Counted from the stretch's first letter, positions 24,449-34,228 are shown. The stretch is 64,000 bases of DNA from Natronorubrum halophilum (GCF_003670115.1 NZ_QQTY01000001.1:186001-250000), one strand, 5' to 3'. Program-made: numbers and translations. The notes: generated by a model from the letters alone, not told the origin.

Positions 24449-26407
24449 TTACTCGCCTTCGAACTCCGGCTCTCGGTCCTCGGCGAAGGCCGCGGTTCCC
24501 TCGAGCACGTCGTCCGTGCTCGTCAGAAGGCCGAATCCCTGGCTCTCTATGGTCAGCGCGGCCTCGAGGCTCGCGTCCTCGCCTTCGTTCATGACTTTCT
24601 TGGCGATCTCGAGGGCGATCGGCGGGCCGTTACGAAGGTCGTCGACGAATTCGTCGACGGTCTCGTCGAAGTCGTCACGCTCGACAGCACGGTTGATCAG
24701 GCCCCAGTCTTCGGCGCGGTCGGCGTCGATGTGTTCGCCGCGGAAGACCAGTTCCTTCGCGCGGGTCTCGCCGAGGACGCGGAGGAGTCGCTGGGTGCCG
24801 CCGCCGCCGGGGATCAGGCCGAGGTTGATCTCGGGAGCGCCGAACGCCGAGCGCTCCGTCGCGATCCGCAGATCGCAGGCGAGTGCGAGTTCGAGCCCGG
24901 CACCGAGACAGTAGCCGTCGACTTTCGCGAGGACCGGCCGCGGGAAGTCGTTGACCGTCTCGAAGGCGGGCGTGACGTCCATCAGGTCGGTGGGTTCGAC
25001 GCCGCTGAAGCCGGAGATGTCCGCGCCGGCGCTGAACGCGCGGTCGCCCGCACCCTCGATCGTCGCACACCGAACCTCGTCGGTGTCGACCGACGAGAAC
25101 AGGTCGTCGATTTCGGCGAGCAGGTCGCCCGAGAGGGCGTTCATACGGGACGGTCGGTCGAGTTCGACTCGCAGCACGCCGTCTTCGAGGGAGACGTTGA
25201 GGTCGTGATAGGAGTCGAGTCCGCCCTCGTCGCCGTCGTACTCGTAGAAGCCGACGCCGGCTTCCTCGCCGGTCTTGCCCGCTTCGACGAGTTCCTCGAG
25301 GTACGGGTGTGGCTCGAAGCGGTCGGAGCCGGTCTCCTCGGAGAGCGTCTCGAGTTTCTCGAGGACCGCGTCGAGACCGATCTTGTCCGCGCGTCGGCAG
25401 ATGCCTTCGGGGAAGCCCAGCCCCAGTTGGACGCCGGTGTCGACCTCCTCGGGCGTGGCGACGTCGTCGCCGACGAGGAACGCCGCGCGGTTGATCATGC
25501 GGGCTTCGACGCGCAGCCAGTCGAACTCCCCCGCATCGTCGGGCGTGTAATCCGCGCCGTTGCCGTCTTCGTAATCGTAGTACCCCTTCCCGGTCTTCTG
25601 GCCGAGTTCTTCGGCCTCGACCTTCTCCTCGATGATGGGCGGAACTTTGGTCCCGCCCTCTTTCCGGACGTGGTAGCCGACGTCGATGCCGGTCAGATCG
25701 GCGAGTTCGAACGGCCCCATCGGGTAGCCCCGTTCGTGGGCCATGGTCGCGTCGGCCTGTTCGATCGTCGCCTCGCCCTCCGAGACCATCCAGGCGGGTT
25801 CGCCGCCGAAGGGGCCGACGATGGTGTTGACGACGAAGCCGCGGACGTCCTTGCGGACGTAGATCGGCGTCTTGCCGATCGATTCGACCCACTCGTAGCC
25901 GGCTTCGGCCGCCTCGTCGCTCGTCTCCTCGCCGTAGATGACCTCGACCAAGTCCATCTTGACCGGCGGGTTGAAAAAGTGCAGGCCGAGTACGCGTTCG
26001 GGCGTGTCGACGGCCTCCGCGATGTCCGAAATGGGAAGGCTCGAGGTGTTCGTCGCGAGCAGCGTCTCCTCGTCGCAGTACTCCTCGAGGTCGCCGAAGA
26101 TGTCGTGTTTCAGGTCGAGGTTCTCGGGTGCGGCCTCGATGACGAGATCGGCGTCGGCGACGGCTTCCTCGAGGTCGGTGGTGACGTCGATCCGGTCGAG
26201 GACGTCCTCGGCGGATTCGTCGATCAGGTCCTTCTCCGCGAGTTTCTCGAGGCTCCACTCGATCGACTCGTAGCCGTCTCCGACGAACTCGTCTTTGATG
26301 TCGCGCATCGTAACATCGTAGCCGCCCATCGCGGTTACCTCGGTGATCCCGTGACCCATGTTCCCCGCGCCCAGCACGGCGACGCGGTCGATGGTTTCTA
26401 GTGACAT
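24449..26407 (-). CDS. Fused 3-hydroxyacyl-CoA dehydrogenase/enoyl-CoA hydratase
   Basis: A 652-residue fusion. Residues 1 to about 390 form an NAD-dependent 3-hydroxyacyl-CoA dehydrogenase (VLGAGNMGHGI dinucleotide motif; ATNTSSLPIS; GLHFFNPPVKMDLVEV with the catalytic His) with both C-terminal domains. About 405-652 is a crotonase-fold enoyl-CoA hydratase with Glu in GAGLELALACD and in APEINLGLIPGGGG. The order (dehydrogenase first) is the archaeal type, the reverse of bacterial FadB. It fits beta-oxidation of the ring-opened Paa product or of fatty acyl-CoA. No thiolase is nearby. Confidence 0.92.
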   Translation of the reverse strand: MSLETIDRVAVLGAGNMGHGITEVTAMGGYDVTMRDIKDEFVGDGYESIEWSLEKLAEKDLIDESAEDVLDRIDVTTDLEEAVADADLVIEAAPENLDLKHDIFGDLEEYCDEETLLATNTSSLPISDIAEAVDTPERVLGLHFFNPPVKMDLVEVIYGEETSDEAAEAGYEWVESIGKTPIYVRKDVRGFVVNTIVGPFGGEPAWMVSEGEATIEQADATMAHERGYPMGPFELADLTGIDVGYHVRKEGGTKVPPIIEEKVEAEELGQKTGKGYYDYEDGNGADYTPDDAGEFDWLRVEARMINRAAFLVGDDVATPEEVDTGVQLGLGFPEGICRRADKIGLDAVLEKLETLSEETGSDRFEPHPYLEELVEAGKTGEEAGVGFYEYDGDEGGLDSYHDLNVSLEDGVLRVELDRPSRMNALSGDLLAEIDDLFSSVDTDEVRCATIEGAGDRAFSAGADISGFSGVEPTDLMDVTPAFETVNDFPRPVLAKVDGYCLGAGLELALACDLRIATERSAFGAPEINLGLIPGGGGTQRLLRVLGETRAKELVFRGEHIDADRAEDWGLINRAVERDDFDETVDEFVDDLRNGPPIALEIAKKVMNEGEDASLEAALTIESQGFGLLTSTDDVLEGTAAFAEDREPEFEGE

Positions 26408-26763
26408 GGTCGTGTGGTCTACCGGGACCGTCTTAATACCACCGACGCCAGTTTAGCAATGTTAAGCACTTCGTTCTCGGTTGTACCGCTCGTACGCCTA
26501 TTCGGGGTTGGTGTGAACTTCGGTAACGGTCGCTCGAGTGTATTGTTGGGAACGACAACCAAGATGACTCGATGTTTCAGTGTACTCGGCTTCGTCCGTC
26601 GGATTAGCCCGATCGGCATCGCCCACTACGACAAATACGGTCCAACGAACGAGTACGGTGTAGTATCAAGTGACAGGACAGTATCCATTTCGCTAAATTC
26701 GAGGTTTGTAACGACTCTACGAGATATTATCGCCCAACACCGTTATCTCAATACGGAGACAAT
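26408..26763. other. 356-bp intergenic region, divergent promoters only
   Basis: The region has no credible gene. It holds AT-rich runs suited to promoters for the dehydrogenase (reverse strand) and the histidine kinase (forward strand; ATATTAT at 26724-26730 and TTATCTC near 26743). No inverted repeat longer than about 8 bp was noticed. Confidence 0.45.
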
Positions 26764-27867
26764 ATGGGAAACATGACCCGGGCATTCGAGCAGCAATTGA
26801 CGGAGCGCGCTGATTTTCACGAGTTCATCGATCAGTTCGATAGCGTCGCCGTCTGGTCGGGAGACGCATCCGGATTCGATTCCATGAGCACCGCCTTCGA
26901 GGATATCTACGGCCGTCCCGTCGAAGACGTACTCGAGGATATGTTCGTTGTTATCGAGGCCACCCACCCCGACGATCGCGCCCCGGTCATGGACATGATG
27001 GCGGATCGAGACGGCCGCATCGAAACCGGAGACGCCAAGCAGATGGAGCATCGCGTCATCAAGCCCGACGGCGACGTTCGATGGGTTGAGACCCGCGTGT
27101 TCCCGCTCCCCAGTGCCCCCGGTGATACGCCGCAGGTGGTCGGCGTGACGATCGACATCACGGAGCGAAAACGCACCGAACTCGAACTCGAGCGACAGAA
27201 CGAACGACTCGAACGGTTCGCCAACATTCTCTCTCACGACCTTCGCAACCCCCTGACCACCGCGAAGGGCTACCTCGACCTCGCCACGGACAAATACAGT
27301 CACAAGTACCTCGACGTAGTCGACCAGGCGCTCACCCGAATCGAGGAGATCATCACGGACGTCCTGACGCTCTCTCGGATCGGAAAAGCGGCTGAAACGA
27401 CCGAAACCGTCGATCTCGAGGCGGCGGCTAAAGAGGCGTGGCTGATCGTGGACGAAGATCGGGGCCACCTCGAGACGATGGACGATCTCGGCGCGATCGA
27501 GGCCGATCGGAGTCTCGTCGGGCAACTGTTCGAGAACGCGTTTCGGAACGCGATCGAACACGGTTCGACCGGCAGTCGGCCCGTAGCCGACGACAGTGTC
27601 GAACACGGTTCCCAGGACGTTACGGTCCGGGTCGGACCGCTCGAGGAGGCGAACGGGTTTTACGTCGCCGATGACGGGGTCGGCATCCCCGAATCCGAAC
27701 ACGAACAGGTGTTCGAGGCCGGCTACTCGACCTCCGAGAAAGGAACCGGCTACGGCCTCTTGATCATCAAGGAGATCGTCGACGCCCACGGCTGGAACGT
27801 TCGCATTACGGACTCGGAAACCGACGGCGTCCGTCTCGAGGTCACGAACGTCACCACGAACGCCTAA
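26764..27867 (+). CDS. Soluble PAS-domain sensor histidine kinase
   Basis: A 367-residue kinase with one PAS/PAC domain (about 20-140; VEDVLEDMFVVIEATHPDDRA and VVGVTIDITERKRTE), a dimerisation/phosphoacceptor helix with His158 in ILSHDLRNPL, and a HATPase_c domain with the N box FENAFRNAIEHG and G boxes DDGVGIP and KGTGYGLLIIKEIVDAHGW. There are no membrane helices, so it senses a cytoplasmic signal. No response regulator is adjacent. An alternative start at 26773 would shorten it by three residues. Confidence 0.9.
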   Translation: MGNMTRAFEQQLTERADFHEFIDQFDSVAVWSGDASGFDSMSTAFEDIYGRPVEDVLEDMFVVIEATHPDDRAPVMDMMADRDGRIETGDAKQMEHRVIKPDGDVRWVETRVFPLPSAPGDTPQVVGVTIDITERKRTELELERQNERLERFANILSHDLRNPLTTAKGYLDLATDKYSHKYLDVVDQALTRIEEIITDVLTLSRIGKAAETTETVDLEAAAKEAWLIVDEDRGHLETMDDLGAIEADRSLVGQLFENAFRNAIEHGSTGSRPVADDSVEHGSQDVTVRVGPLEEANGFYVADDGVGIPESEHEQVFEAGYSTSEKGTGYGLLIIKEIVDAHGWNVRITDSETDGVRLEVTNVTTNA

Positions 27868-27917
27868 CACGTCCCCGTTCGTCGCGGCCGAAAACGGGAC
27901 TCTGAATCGGCGTCCTC

Positions 27918-29024
27918 CTACAGCGGTTCGTCGCCGTCGATGATCCGCTTTGCGCGGTCGGCCAGCGCCGGCACTCGGTCCTCCATCTTCGGATACATCG
28001 GGTTGTCGCTGTTGCCCTCGAGATAGCGTCGGTAGAACATCTCGCCGAGGCCGGCCAGTTTGTAGACGGCGAGAGCGCGGTAGAAGCGCTCGTGTTCGAA
28101 CTCGAGACCGGTGCGGTCCTCCCAGCGGGCGACGAGTTCGGTCCGTGAGGAATAGCCCTCCCGTTCCATGAACCGGGTGGTGAGTTCGGGAATCGACGGC
28201 TCGGGGTCTTTCGCGTCGCGCCAGTAAGAGAGCATCCAGCCCAGGTCCGCACGCGGATCGCCGAGCGTGGCCATCTCCCAGTCGAAGACGGCGATGAGCT
28301 CCGGCGGCTGCTCGCGGCCGTCGCCCGCTCGCCCGTTCGGGGACTCGCGTCCCCCGCTCGGGCCGAACATCACGTTGTCGAGTTTGTAATCGCCGTGGAC
28401 GAGCGCGTGGGGGTGATCCTCGGGGACGGTCTCCTGAAGCCAGTCGCCGACCTCGCGGAGGACGGGCACCTCGCGCTCGTCCTCGGTGACCTCGAACGCC
28501 CACGAGAGCTGTTTGCCCCAGCGGTCGACCTGGCGCTGCGTGTAGCCGGCGGGGCGGCCGAACTCTCCCAGCCCGACCGCCTCGTAGTCGACGTCGTGGA
28601 TCTTCGCGAGCGTGTCGACGAGTTCCTCGCCGATTTTCTCGCGGTGTTCGGGGGCGGCGAATCGCTCGGGTTCGCCCTCCCGGAGGACGTCGCCCTCGAG
28701 TCGCTCCATGACGTAGAAGTCGCTGCCGATGACGTCGTGGTCGTCACAGGCGAGCACCGTCTCTGGGACGGGAACGTCGGTGTCAGCCAGCGCCGCGGTC
28801 ACTCGATGCTCCCGTAGCACGTCGTGGGCGGTATCGGCGGTCTCTCCCGGTGGCGGCCGGCGGATGACCAGTTCCCGTCCGCCCCAGCTAACGAACAGCG
28901 TTTCGTTCGAGTGACCTTCCTGATGACGCTCGATCTCGTAGTCGTCGACTGCTCCGAGGTGATCCTCGAGATGCGCGACAAGGGCATCCTCGTCGACGAG
29001 GCGTTCGTAGTAGTTCTCGCTCAT
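27918..29024 (-). CDS. APH-family phosphotransferase (ACAD10/11-like)
   Basis: A 368-residue aminoglycoside-phosphotransferase-fold kinase. GHSNETLFVSWGGRELVIRRPPPGET is the nucleotide-binding lobe, ALVHGDYKLDNVMF carries the catalytic Asp, and VFDWEMATLGDPRADLGWML carries the Mg-binding Asp. This subclass resembles the N-terminal domain of human ACAD10/11, which acts on 4-hydroxyacyl-CoA in fatty-acid catabolism. A similar role here is plausible beside the beta-oxidation genes but unproven. The ATG at 29024 gives the expected N-terminus; an upstream in-frame extension is not acidic and was dropped. Confidence 0.85.
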   Translation of the reverse strand: MSENYYERLVDEDALVAHLEDHLGAVDDYEIERHQEGHSNETLFVSWGGRELVIRRPPPGETADTAHDVLREHRVTAALADTDVPVPETVLACDDHDVIGSDFYVMERLEGDVLREGEPERFAAPEHREKIGEELVDTLAKIHDVDYEAVGLGEFGRPAGYTQRQVDRWGKQLSWAFEVTEDEREVPVLREVGDWLQETVPEDHPHALVHGDYKLDNVMFGPSGGRESPNGRAGDGREQPPELIAVFDWEMATLGDPRADLGWMLSYWRDAKDPEPSIPELTTRFMEREGYSSRTELVARWEDRTGLEFEHERFYRALAVYKLAGLGEMFYRRYLEGNSDNPMYPKMEDRVPALADRAKRIIDGDEPL

Positions 29025-29401
29025 AGGTGGGTAGTGAAACCGCCGTCCGATCGGACGACCGTAGCGTCGCCTCTCGAACGCTGGTCCGTGTTCGATACGA
29101 TGGTGTACAGTACCATTACATCTATGCTTAACGAAAATAGTTTTGTACCGTTCTGATTTTCCATCGTTGTGCTCTCTGGGACGAAACCTCCGCAAACAGT
29201 TTCTTGTAAACCAACCGTCTTTTCCGCGAGTATCGATCTGCTACCACTCCAGAACTTGTTGTGAACGCAGCGGCGAGAATCATCGAACGGAGTGGATCGC
29301 TCATCCGCTGGGTCGTTCGCACATCGATGAGGTGCGTTATATTTCGCTCCCCCGTATAGTTACGCTACGGGCACGGAAGCACCGTCAATCGGACCACACC
29401 C
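29025..29401. other. 377-bp AT-rich divergent intergenic region
   Basis: No credible gene. There is an AT-rich core around 29105-29165 and forward TATA-like boxes at GTTATATTTCG (about 29336) and CGTATAGTTACG (about 29353) for the VOC gene at 29402. No long repeats were noticed. Confidence 0.45.
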
Positions 29402-29818
29402 ATGGAACCGCGAATCACCGTCATCACGGCCGGCGTCGACGACCTCGAAACATCACTCGGCTTTTACCGTGACGGACTGGGCTGGCCGACGGAAGGCATC
29501 GTCGGCACCGAGTTCGAAGGCGGAGCTGTAGCGTTTTTCCCGTTACACGACGGCTTACGACTGGCCCTCTACCCGAAAGCACAGATTGCAGAAGACGCGA
29601 ACGTCGACGAAACTGCAACGAGTTCCGCCGAGTTCACCTTCGGCCACAACGTCGCGTCGAAGGAGGCAGTTGACGACGTGATCGAGACGGCGGAAAACGC
29701 AGGGGCGGAGATCACCGACCCCCCGCGCGACCGTGAATGGGGCGGATACTCGGGCCACTTCAAAGACCCCGACGAGCACCTGTGGGAGGTCGTTTGGAAC
29801 CCGGAGTTCGAAGAGTAA
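29402..29818 (+). CDS. VOC-family protein
   Basis: A 138-residue glyoxalase/bleomycin-resistance-type protein with two beta-alpha-beta-beta-beta modules: ITVITAGVDDLETSLGFYRDGLGW and SGHFKDPDEHLWEVVWNPEF. The usual second-module GYSGHFKDPDGH... pattern is present, but the first-module metal His (normally D/H-H at the start) is replaced by TVITAGV, so metal binding may be incomplete. Substrate unknown. It stands alone between a kinase and tyrS. Confidence 0.8.
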   Translation: MEPRITVITAGVDDLETSLGFYRDGLGWPTEGIVGTEFEGGAVAFFPLHDGLRLALYPKAQIAEDANVDETATSSAEFTFGHNVASKEAVDDVIETAENAGAEITDPPRDREWGGYSGHFKDPDEHLWEVVWNPEFEE

Positions 29819-29890
29819 TCGCCCGCGACACCCGGTTACTCGAGCTTCGCCGTCTCGGCGAAGGTTCCCGGTGATCGATTCCGCAGGCCC

Positions 29891-30871
29891 TCAGTTCCGC
29901 AGCTCGCGCAGTTTCTCCCGACCCGGCGCGATCAGTTCGTCGAGGTAGCTCGCGAGCGTCCCCTTCGCGTCGGCGGGGTGGAGTTCGCCGGACTCGAGGT
30001 CGTCGGCCAGATCCTCGTAGTCCTCGTAGGTGAGGTCGCCGCCGTACTTGTCGGGCCGTTCGACGACGATCTCCTCGAAACGCGGGAAGACGTGGTACTC
30101 GAAGAGTTCGAGGACGGGGTTCTCGAGGTCGCCCTCGGGATCCCGCGTCGGCGGGCAGAACGCGGAGTTGACCTTCTCCTCGAGTTCCTCGGTCGAGTCC
30201 TCCATCGAGATGGTGACGCCCTCGCTCGAGGACATCTTGCCCTCGCCGCTCGTGAGGTCAGCGACGATGGGGGTGTGGAGGGCCGGTCGGACGTCGTAGC
30301 CGAGTTCCGGTAGCTCCTCGCGGGCGAGCATGTGGACCTTGCGCTGATCGAGGCCACCGACGGCGAGGTCGAGGTCGAGGTACTCGATATCCAGACACTG
30401 CATGAGCGGGTAGACGACGTGGCTCACCTTCGCGGTCTCGCCGCCCTGGATCTCGGCCATCGCGCGCTGGGCGCGGTTGAGCGTCGTCGAGAGCTCGAGT
30501 TCGTGTAAGTCGAGCGTGTAGTCCTCGTCGAGTTGGAACTCCGAGCCGTAGACGAACTCGGTGTTCTCCTCGTCGAGCCCGTAGGCGACGAACTGGGCTT
30601 TCATCTGTTCGGCCGTCTCGCGGATCTCCTCGAACGTCCCCTTCCCGTTGAGGTAGGCGTGAACGTCCGCCAGCAAGACGACGACCTCCATGCCCGCCTC
30701 CTGGAGATCGATGAGTTTGTTCGCCGTCAGCAGATGGCCGAGATGGAGCACGCCGGAGGGCTCGTATCCGACGTAGACGCGCTTGTCCGCCGGATCGTCG
30801 GCGAGTGCGCGTACTTCCTCGTCGGTGACGACCTCCTCGGCGTTTCGCGTGATCAGGTCGTAAGCGTCCAT
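29891..30871 (-). CDS. tyrS: Tyrosyl-tRNA synthetase
   Basis: A 326-residue class I synthetase of the short archaeal/eukaryotic type without the bacterial S4 domain. The HIGH-like HLGH is at residues 43-46 and KMSSS near residue 210. YVGYEPSGVLHLGHLLT and LDQRKVHMLARE bind tyrosine and ATP. It charges tRNA-Tyr in the cytoplasm. A reverse TATA-like TATAAAT at about 30893-30899, 22-28 nt upstream, supports a leaderless start at 30871. Confidence 0.95.
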   Translation of the reverse strand: MDAYDLITRNAEEVVTDEEVRALADDPADKRVYVGYEPSGVLHLGHLLTANKLIDLQEAGMEVVVLLADVHAYLNGKGTFEEIRETAEQMKAQFVAYGLDEENTEFVYGSEFQLDEDYTLDLHELELSTTLNRAQRAMAEIQGGETAKVSHVVYPLMQCLDIEYLDLDLAVGGLDQRKVHMLAREELPELGYDVRPALHTPIVADLTSGEGKMSSSEGVTISMEDSTEELEEKVNSAFCPPTRDPEGDLENPVLELFEYHVFPRFEEIVVERPDKYGGDLTYEDYEDLADDLESGELHPADAKGTLASYLDELIAPGREKLRELRN

Positions 30872-30990
30872 ACGTGAGGAAATCGGAGGAAGAATTTATA
30901 CCCGATGAAAGGATCTCGCCGGGTAGACGGATCCGGTGGAAATGCTTGCCCAACGCTCTTCTCGCTGGCTCGCCTAGCTCCCCCGATTCC

Positions 30991-31647
30991 ATGGGTTACT
31001 CAGAGGACTTCGTCAACGCCGTCCGCCGCAGCTTCCTTCCCCAAATTCACTATCTGCTGCAGGGGCGCTTCGACGGCTACGCCGTCAGCCACACCACGGC
31101 CGACGAGTACGCGCTGACGACCAACTGCACCGAGGCGACCATCGAGGAGATTCTCGAGGAACTCGGCTTCTCGCGAAACCCGATCGCGTCGCTGAAGGTC
31201 CGGACGGACGGCAACACCTCCGAGGGATCGTGGGTCTGGCGAGCGTCGCCACTGGCCGACATGCAACTGCACATCGTGCTCCACGAGGTCGAAAACGCCG
31301 ACAAAGTCGACGTCTACGCCCACTGGGAGTGTTCGTGGATCCGCCATCCATACAAACACTACGTCGCCCGCGGCTACGACGCCGAGAAGGGGGTCGAGTT
31401 GGCCCGTCGCTGGCTCGTCAACTACGACGAGGAGTGTCTCAACGGCTCCGACGGGATCGACTACGAGATCGACGACTCGCTGTCGCGAACGGCGAGCGAG
31501 TACCTCTCGGTCTCGTACTACCGGGTCGAGGAGGCGATCGCGGGACTCAGGTCGCGACTCCCGTTCGTCGATGGTGGCGGCTCCCTCGAGATCGATCGAG
31601 AAGGCGAACGGAACGCCGTCTCCCCGCGGATCGTCGACCGGTCGTAA
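30991..31647 (+). CDS. Hypothetical haloarchaeal protein
   Basis: A 218-residue soluble protein, MGYSEDFVNAVRRSFLPQIHYLLQ..., rich in aromatic residues (GSWVWRASPLADMQLHIVLHEVE and YAHWECSWIRHPYKHYVARGYDAEKGVELARRWL). I do not recognise the family. The start at 30991 is preferred because the open frame upstream encodes a basic stretch overlapping the tyrS promoter. It is divergent from tyrS with 119 bp between them. Confidence 0.7.
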   Translation: MGYSEDFVNAVRRSFLPQIHYLLQGRFDGYAVSHTTADEYALTTNCTEATIEEILEELGFSRNPIASLKVRTDGNTSEGSWVWRASPLADMQLHIVLHEVENADKVDVYAHWECSWIRHPYKHYVARGYDAEKGVELARRWLVNYDEECLNGSDGIDYEIDDSLSRTASEYLSVSYYRVEEAIAGLRSRLPFVDGGGSLEIDREGERNAVSPRIVDRS

Positions 31648-31718
31648 CGGGAGACAGACGATCGTGCCGTTTTGCTGCTCAGCGCGTCCGGGGACGGACC
31701 CGAACGGCCAGTAGCGTT

Positions 31719-32813
31719 TCAGTCAGTACGACTGCGTACAGCAGGGAGCGTAAACGAGAAGGTCGTCCCGTCACCCGAATCGGAATCGACCCAGATCTCG
31801 CCGTCGTGGCGTTCGACGATCCGCCGGCACAGCGCGAGGCCGATCCCGGTTCCGGCGTGTTCCTCGTGGCTGTGAAGTCGCTCGAACACCTCGAAAACCC
31901 GGTCTTCGTCCGCCGAGTCGATGCCGATTCCCTCGTCGCTGACCGAGATCAGCCACTCGTCGCCCTCGCGCGTTGCGGAAATCGCCACTCGAGGCGGCCC
32001 CTCGCCGCTGTACTCGATGGCGTTATCCACCAGATTCTGGAACAGTTGGCGAAGTTGGCTGGCGTCTCCCGCGACGGTTGGCAACGACTCGCTGGTAATT
32101 TCGGCGTCGGCCTCCTCGATCCGCATCTCGAGATCGATCAGTACGTCGTCAAGCACTGCCTCGAGATCGACTGAACCGATAGAATTTCCCTGTGTATCGA
32201 TCCGAGAGTAGCTGAGGAGTCCCTCGATCATCGCCTCCATCCGCTCGGCACCGTCGACCGCGAACTCGATGAAATCGTCGGCGTCCTCGTCGAGTTCGTC
32301 GGTATACCGGTACTCGAGCAGTTGCAGGTAGCTCGTGATCATTCGGAGTGGCTCCTGTAAGTCGTGGGAGACGGCGTAGGCGAACTGTTCGAGGCGCTCG
32401 TTGGACGCCTCCAGCCGACGCTGGTACTCGTGACGCTCGGTGATGTCGAAGTGTGCGACGGCGACGTATCTTCGATCGCCGTCGGTGAACGGGGCCGCCC
32501 GCATGAGGAACCACCGTTGCTCGTCGGGGGAGTGGCACGGATATTCGAATTCGAATAGCTCCCGTTCGCCCGCGAGAATCTCAGCTAATCCGACGGCGGC
32601 AGTCCGTGCGGTCTCCGTCTCCGCCTGGGCGGTGATATCGAGATAGTTGGTGCCGATCGTATCCGGTCGAAGTTCGATATCGTTCGCTTCTCCGAACTCC
32701 TGCCACGCGCGGTTCGTATGCAGGATCGTTCCCTCGCCGTCGAGGATCGCAAAGTTGATCGGGAGTGTGTCGACGGCTGCGGGAACGAGAGTCGCTGGCT
32801 CCCGGGAATCCAT
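31719..32813 (-). CDS. Soluble PAS-domain sensor histidine kinase
   Basis: A 364-residue kinase. One PAS domain (about 15-130: LPINFAILDGEGTILHTNRAWQEFG; RYVAVAHFDITERHEYQRRLE) is followed by the phosphoacceptor His150 in AVSHDLQEPLRMITSYLQLL, typical of the phytochrome/haloarchaeal class. The HATPase_c domain has FQNLVDNAIEYS, DEGIGID and HAGTGIGLALCRRIVERHDGEIWVDS. There is no membrane segment and no adjacent response regulator. Together with the kinase at 26764 it shows orphan signalling in this region. Confidence 0.9.
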   Translation of the reverse strand: MDSREPATLVPAAVDTLPINFAILDGEGTILHTNRAWQEFGEANDIELRPDTIGTNYLDITAQAETETARTAAVGLAEILAGERELFEFEYPCHSPDEQRWFLMRAAPFTDGDRRYVAVAHFDITERHEYQRRLEASNERLEQFAYAVSHDLQEPLRMITSYLQLLEYRYTDELDEDADDFIEFAVDGAERMEAMIEGLLSYSRIDTQGNSIGSVDLEAVLDDVLIDLEMRIEEADAEITSESLPTVAGDASQLRQLFQNLVDNAIEYSGEGPPRVAISATREGDEWLISVSDEGIGIDSADEDRVFEVFERLHSHEEHAGTGIGLALCRRIVERHDGEIWVDSDSGDGTTFSFTLPAVRSRTD

Positions 32814-32876
32814 GAACGATCTCAGTTGGCCGACGGAGAAAACGTTGTTCCCGTTCGTCGAAACCCCGTCCAGTCG

Positions 32877-33343
32877 TTACGTCTGCTCGTCCGAACGGAA
32901 CCCGGCGAGAAACGCACCGGAACTCCGGTAGAGGACGGCGACGGCGGTGATGGCGACGAGGAGACCGAGAACGACGATCGGGGATCCGTACCCGCCCAGC
33001 GCAGCCGAGAGTGCGAGCCGGGTGATGAACGCGAGACCGATGCAGGCGACTGCTGCGAATCCGAGGTGGCGGACGAGTGCGAGCCGCGGGGACCCCCGCT
33101 GGAGCGCCTCCGCGCCGCCGAGTTGCAATGCGGCAACTTCGGCGGCGAGTTGAAGGCCGAGGAAGAACGACGCGACGAGGACGAGCAGGGATCCCCTGAT
33201 CCGAGACCTTGCCCCCAGCCGAGGGCCCCGAGCGCCGACCCGAACGCACTCGAGAGGAGCGCGATAGCGGGGAAGCCGACGAGGATGACCGCGCCGAGAT
33301 AGACGGCAGTAGCGATCAGCAGGGACCGGGGCGGAGACGACAT
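32877..33343 (-). pseudogene. Frameshifted four-helix membrane protein
   Basis: The ATG at 33343 opens MSSPPRSLLIATAVYLGAVILVGFPAIALLSS..., one clear membrane helix, in one frame. Around 33190-33230 the frame turns into low-complexity Ser/Arg. The -1-shifted frame continues SLLVLVASFFLGLQLAAEVAAL, then two more helices (HLGFAAVACIGLAF; SPIVVLGLLVAITAVAVLY), to a stop at 32877. Restoring one base in the G-rich stretch near 33215-33235 would give an intact 4-helix protein of about 155 residues. It is a true frameshift, a recent pseudogene, or a sequencing error. The C-terminal part also has weak TTG/GTG starts of its own. Confidence 0.6.
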
Positions 33344-33451
33344 TACTCTCTCCTTACTGGACAGTCGGATAACTGTTTTGACGGCACTACGTCCTGTCAC
33401 TGAACGCCCATCGAGACGCATCTCCGCTCACTACGGCTCGCACGGTCCAGT

Positions 33452-34228
33452 TCAGAACCCGTTTCGAATCCGCTCTTCAGCTTCCTCGAGCGCTCGTTCC
33501 CGGTCGAAATCGTCGATGATTTCTCGAAGTTCGTCTTCGTCCGCGTCGGCGAGATCGCGGGCGTGTTCGGTGATGTTGGGCACCGCACGAATGATGTTGT
33601 CGACGATCGGCACGTCCGCGACCCGTGGCGAGCGCGAGAGCGGGTTCAGATCGATCACGATCTCGGTCTTGCCCATCTCGTCGAGGGCTTCCGCACGGTC
33701 GCCGTCCTCGAGCGGGACGAGGACGACGTCAGCGGCGTAGATCCCGTCTTCGTCGACCTTTCCCCGCTGGTGATCCAGGTTCGGGATTCGGGCGTCGGCC
33801 TCGAGTCCCTTGACAGTCGCCGCGCCGTGCTCGCGGAGGTGTTCGGCGATGGCCTCGATCCGTTCCGGGGTGCGATTGAAGAGGTTGACCTCGAGATCCG
33901 CACCGGTCGCCGCGGCCAGTTCGGCCATCTCGCCGGGGACCAGCGCCGCGACGTTGCCGTTGATCGAGAGGACGGGACGGTCGGCCAACAGGAGGTGAGC
34001 CGCTGCGGCCCGTTCGGCCGCGTCGGCGCTGGGAATCGTCTCCTCGCCCAGCAGGTAGTCGAACGCGCTACCCCGCCCTTCGGCGTGCATCCCCTGTAAG
34101 TGCGTAATCCCCTTCTCGACGCCCGTCTCGATCCGGTGGCGCGTGAGCAGGTCCTGGTATCTGGGGTGGTCCTCCGGAATCTCCTCTTCGTGCTCGACGT
34201 CGGCGGAGACGGTGTCGTAATCGGTCAC
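33452..34228 (-). CDS. 4-phosphopantoate--beta-alanine ligase (archaeal phosphopantothenate synthetase)
   Basis: A 258-residue protein of the DUF137/PPS family, found only in archaea. Landmarks are HPRYQDLLTRHRIETGVEKGITHLQGMHAEGRG, LSINGNVAALVPGEMAELA, VNLFNRTPERIEAI and LNPLSRSPRVADVPIVDNIIRAVPNI. It joins 4-phosphopantoate and beta-alanine with ATP in the archaeal CoA route. Its partner enzyme, pantoate kinase, is at 39541-40374. The start is a GTG at 34228 with a reverse TATA-like TTTTTAT 24-30 nt upstream. Confidence 0.9.
   Translation of the reverse strand: MTDYDTVSADVEHEEEIPEDHPRYQDLLTRHRIETGVEKGITHLQGMHAEGRGSAFDYLLGEETIPSADAAERAAAAHLLLADRPVLSINGNVAALVPGEMAELAAATGADLEVNLFNRTPERIEAIAEHLREHGAATVKGLEADARIPNLDHQRGKVDEDGIYAADVVLVPLEDGDRAEALDEMGKTEIVIDLNPLSRSPRVADVPIVDNIIRAVPNITEHARDLADADEDELREIIDDFDRERALEEAEERIRNGF

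Noticed and set aside
24731-26401. 556-codon forward frame opposite the HAD/ECH fusion
   Set aside because: High-GC antisense shadow; the reverse strand has complete catalytic motifs.
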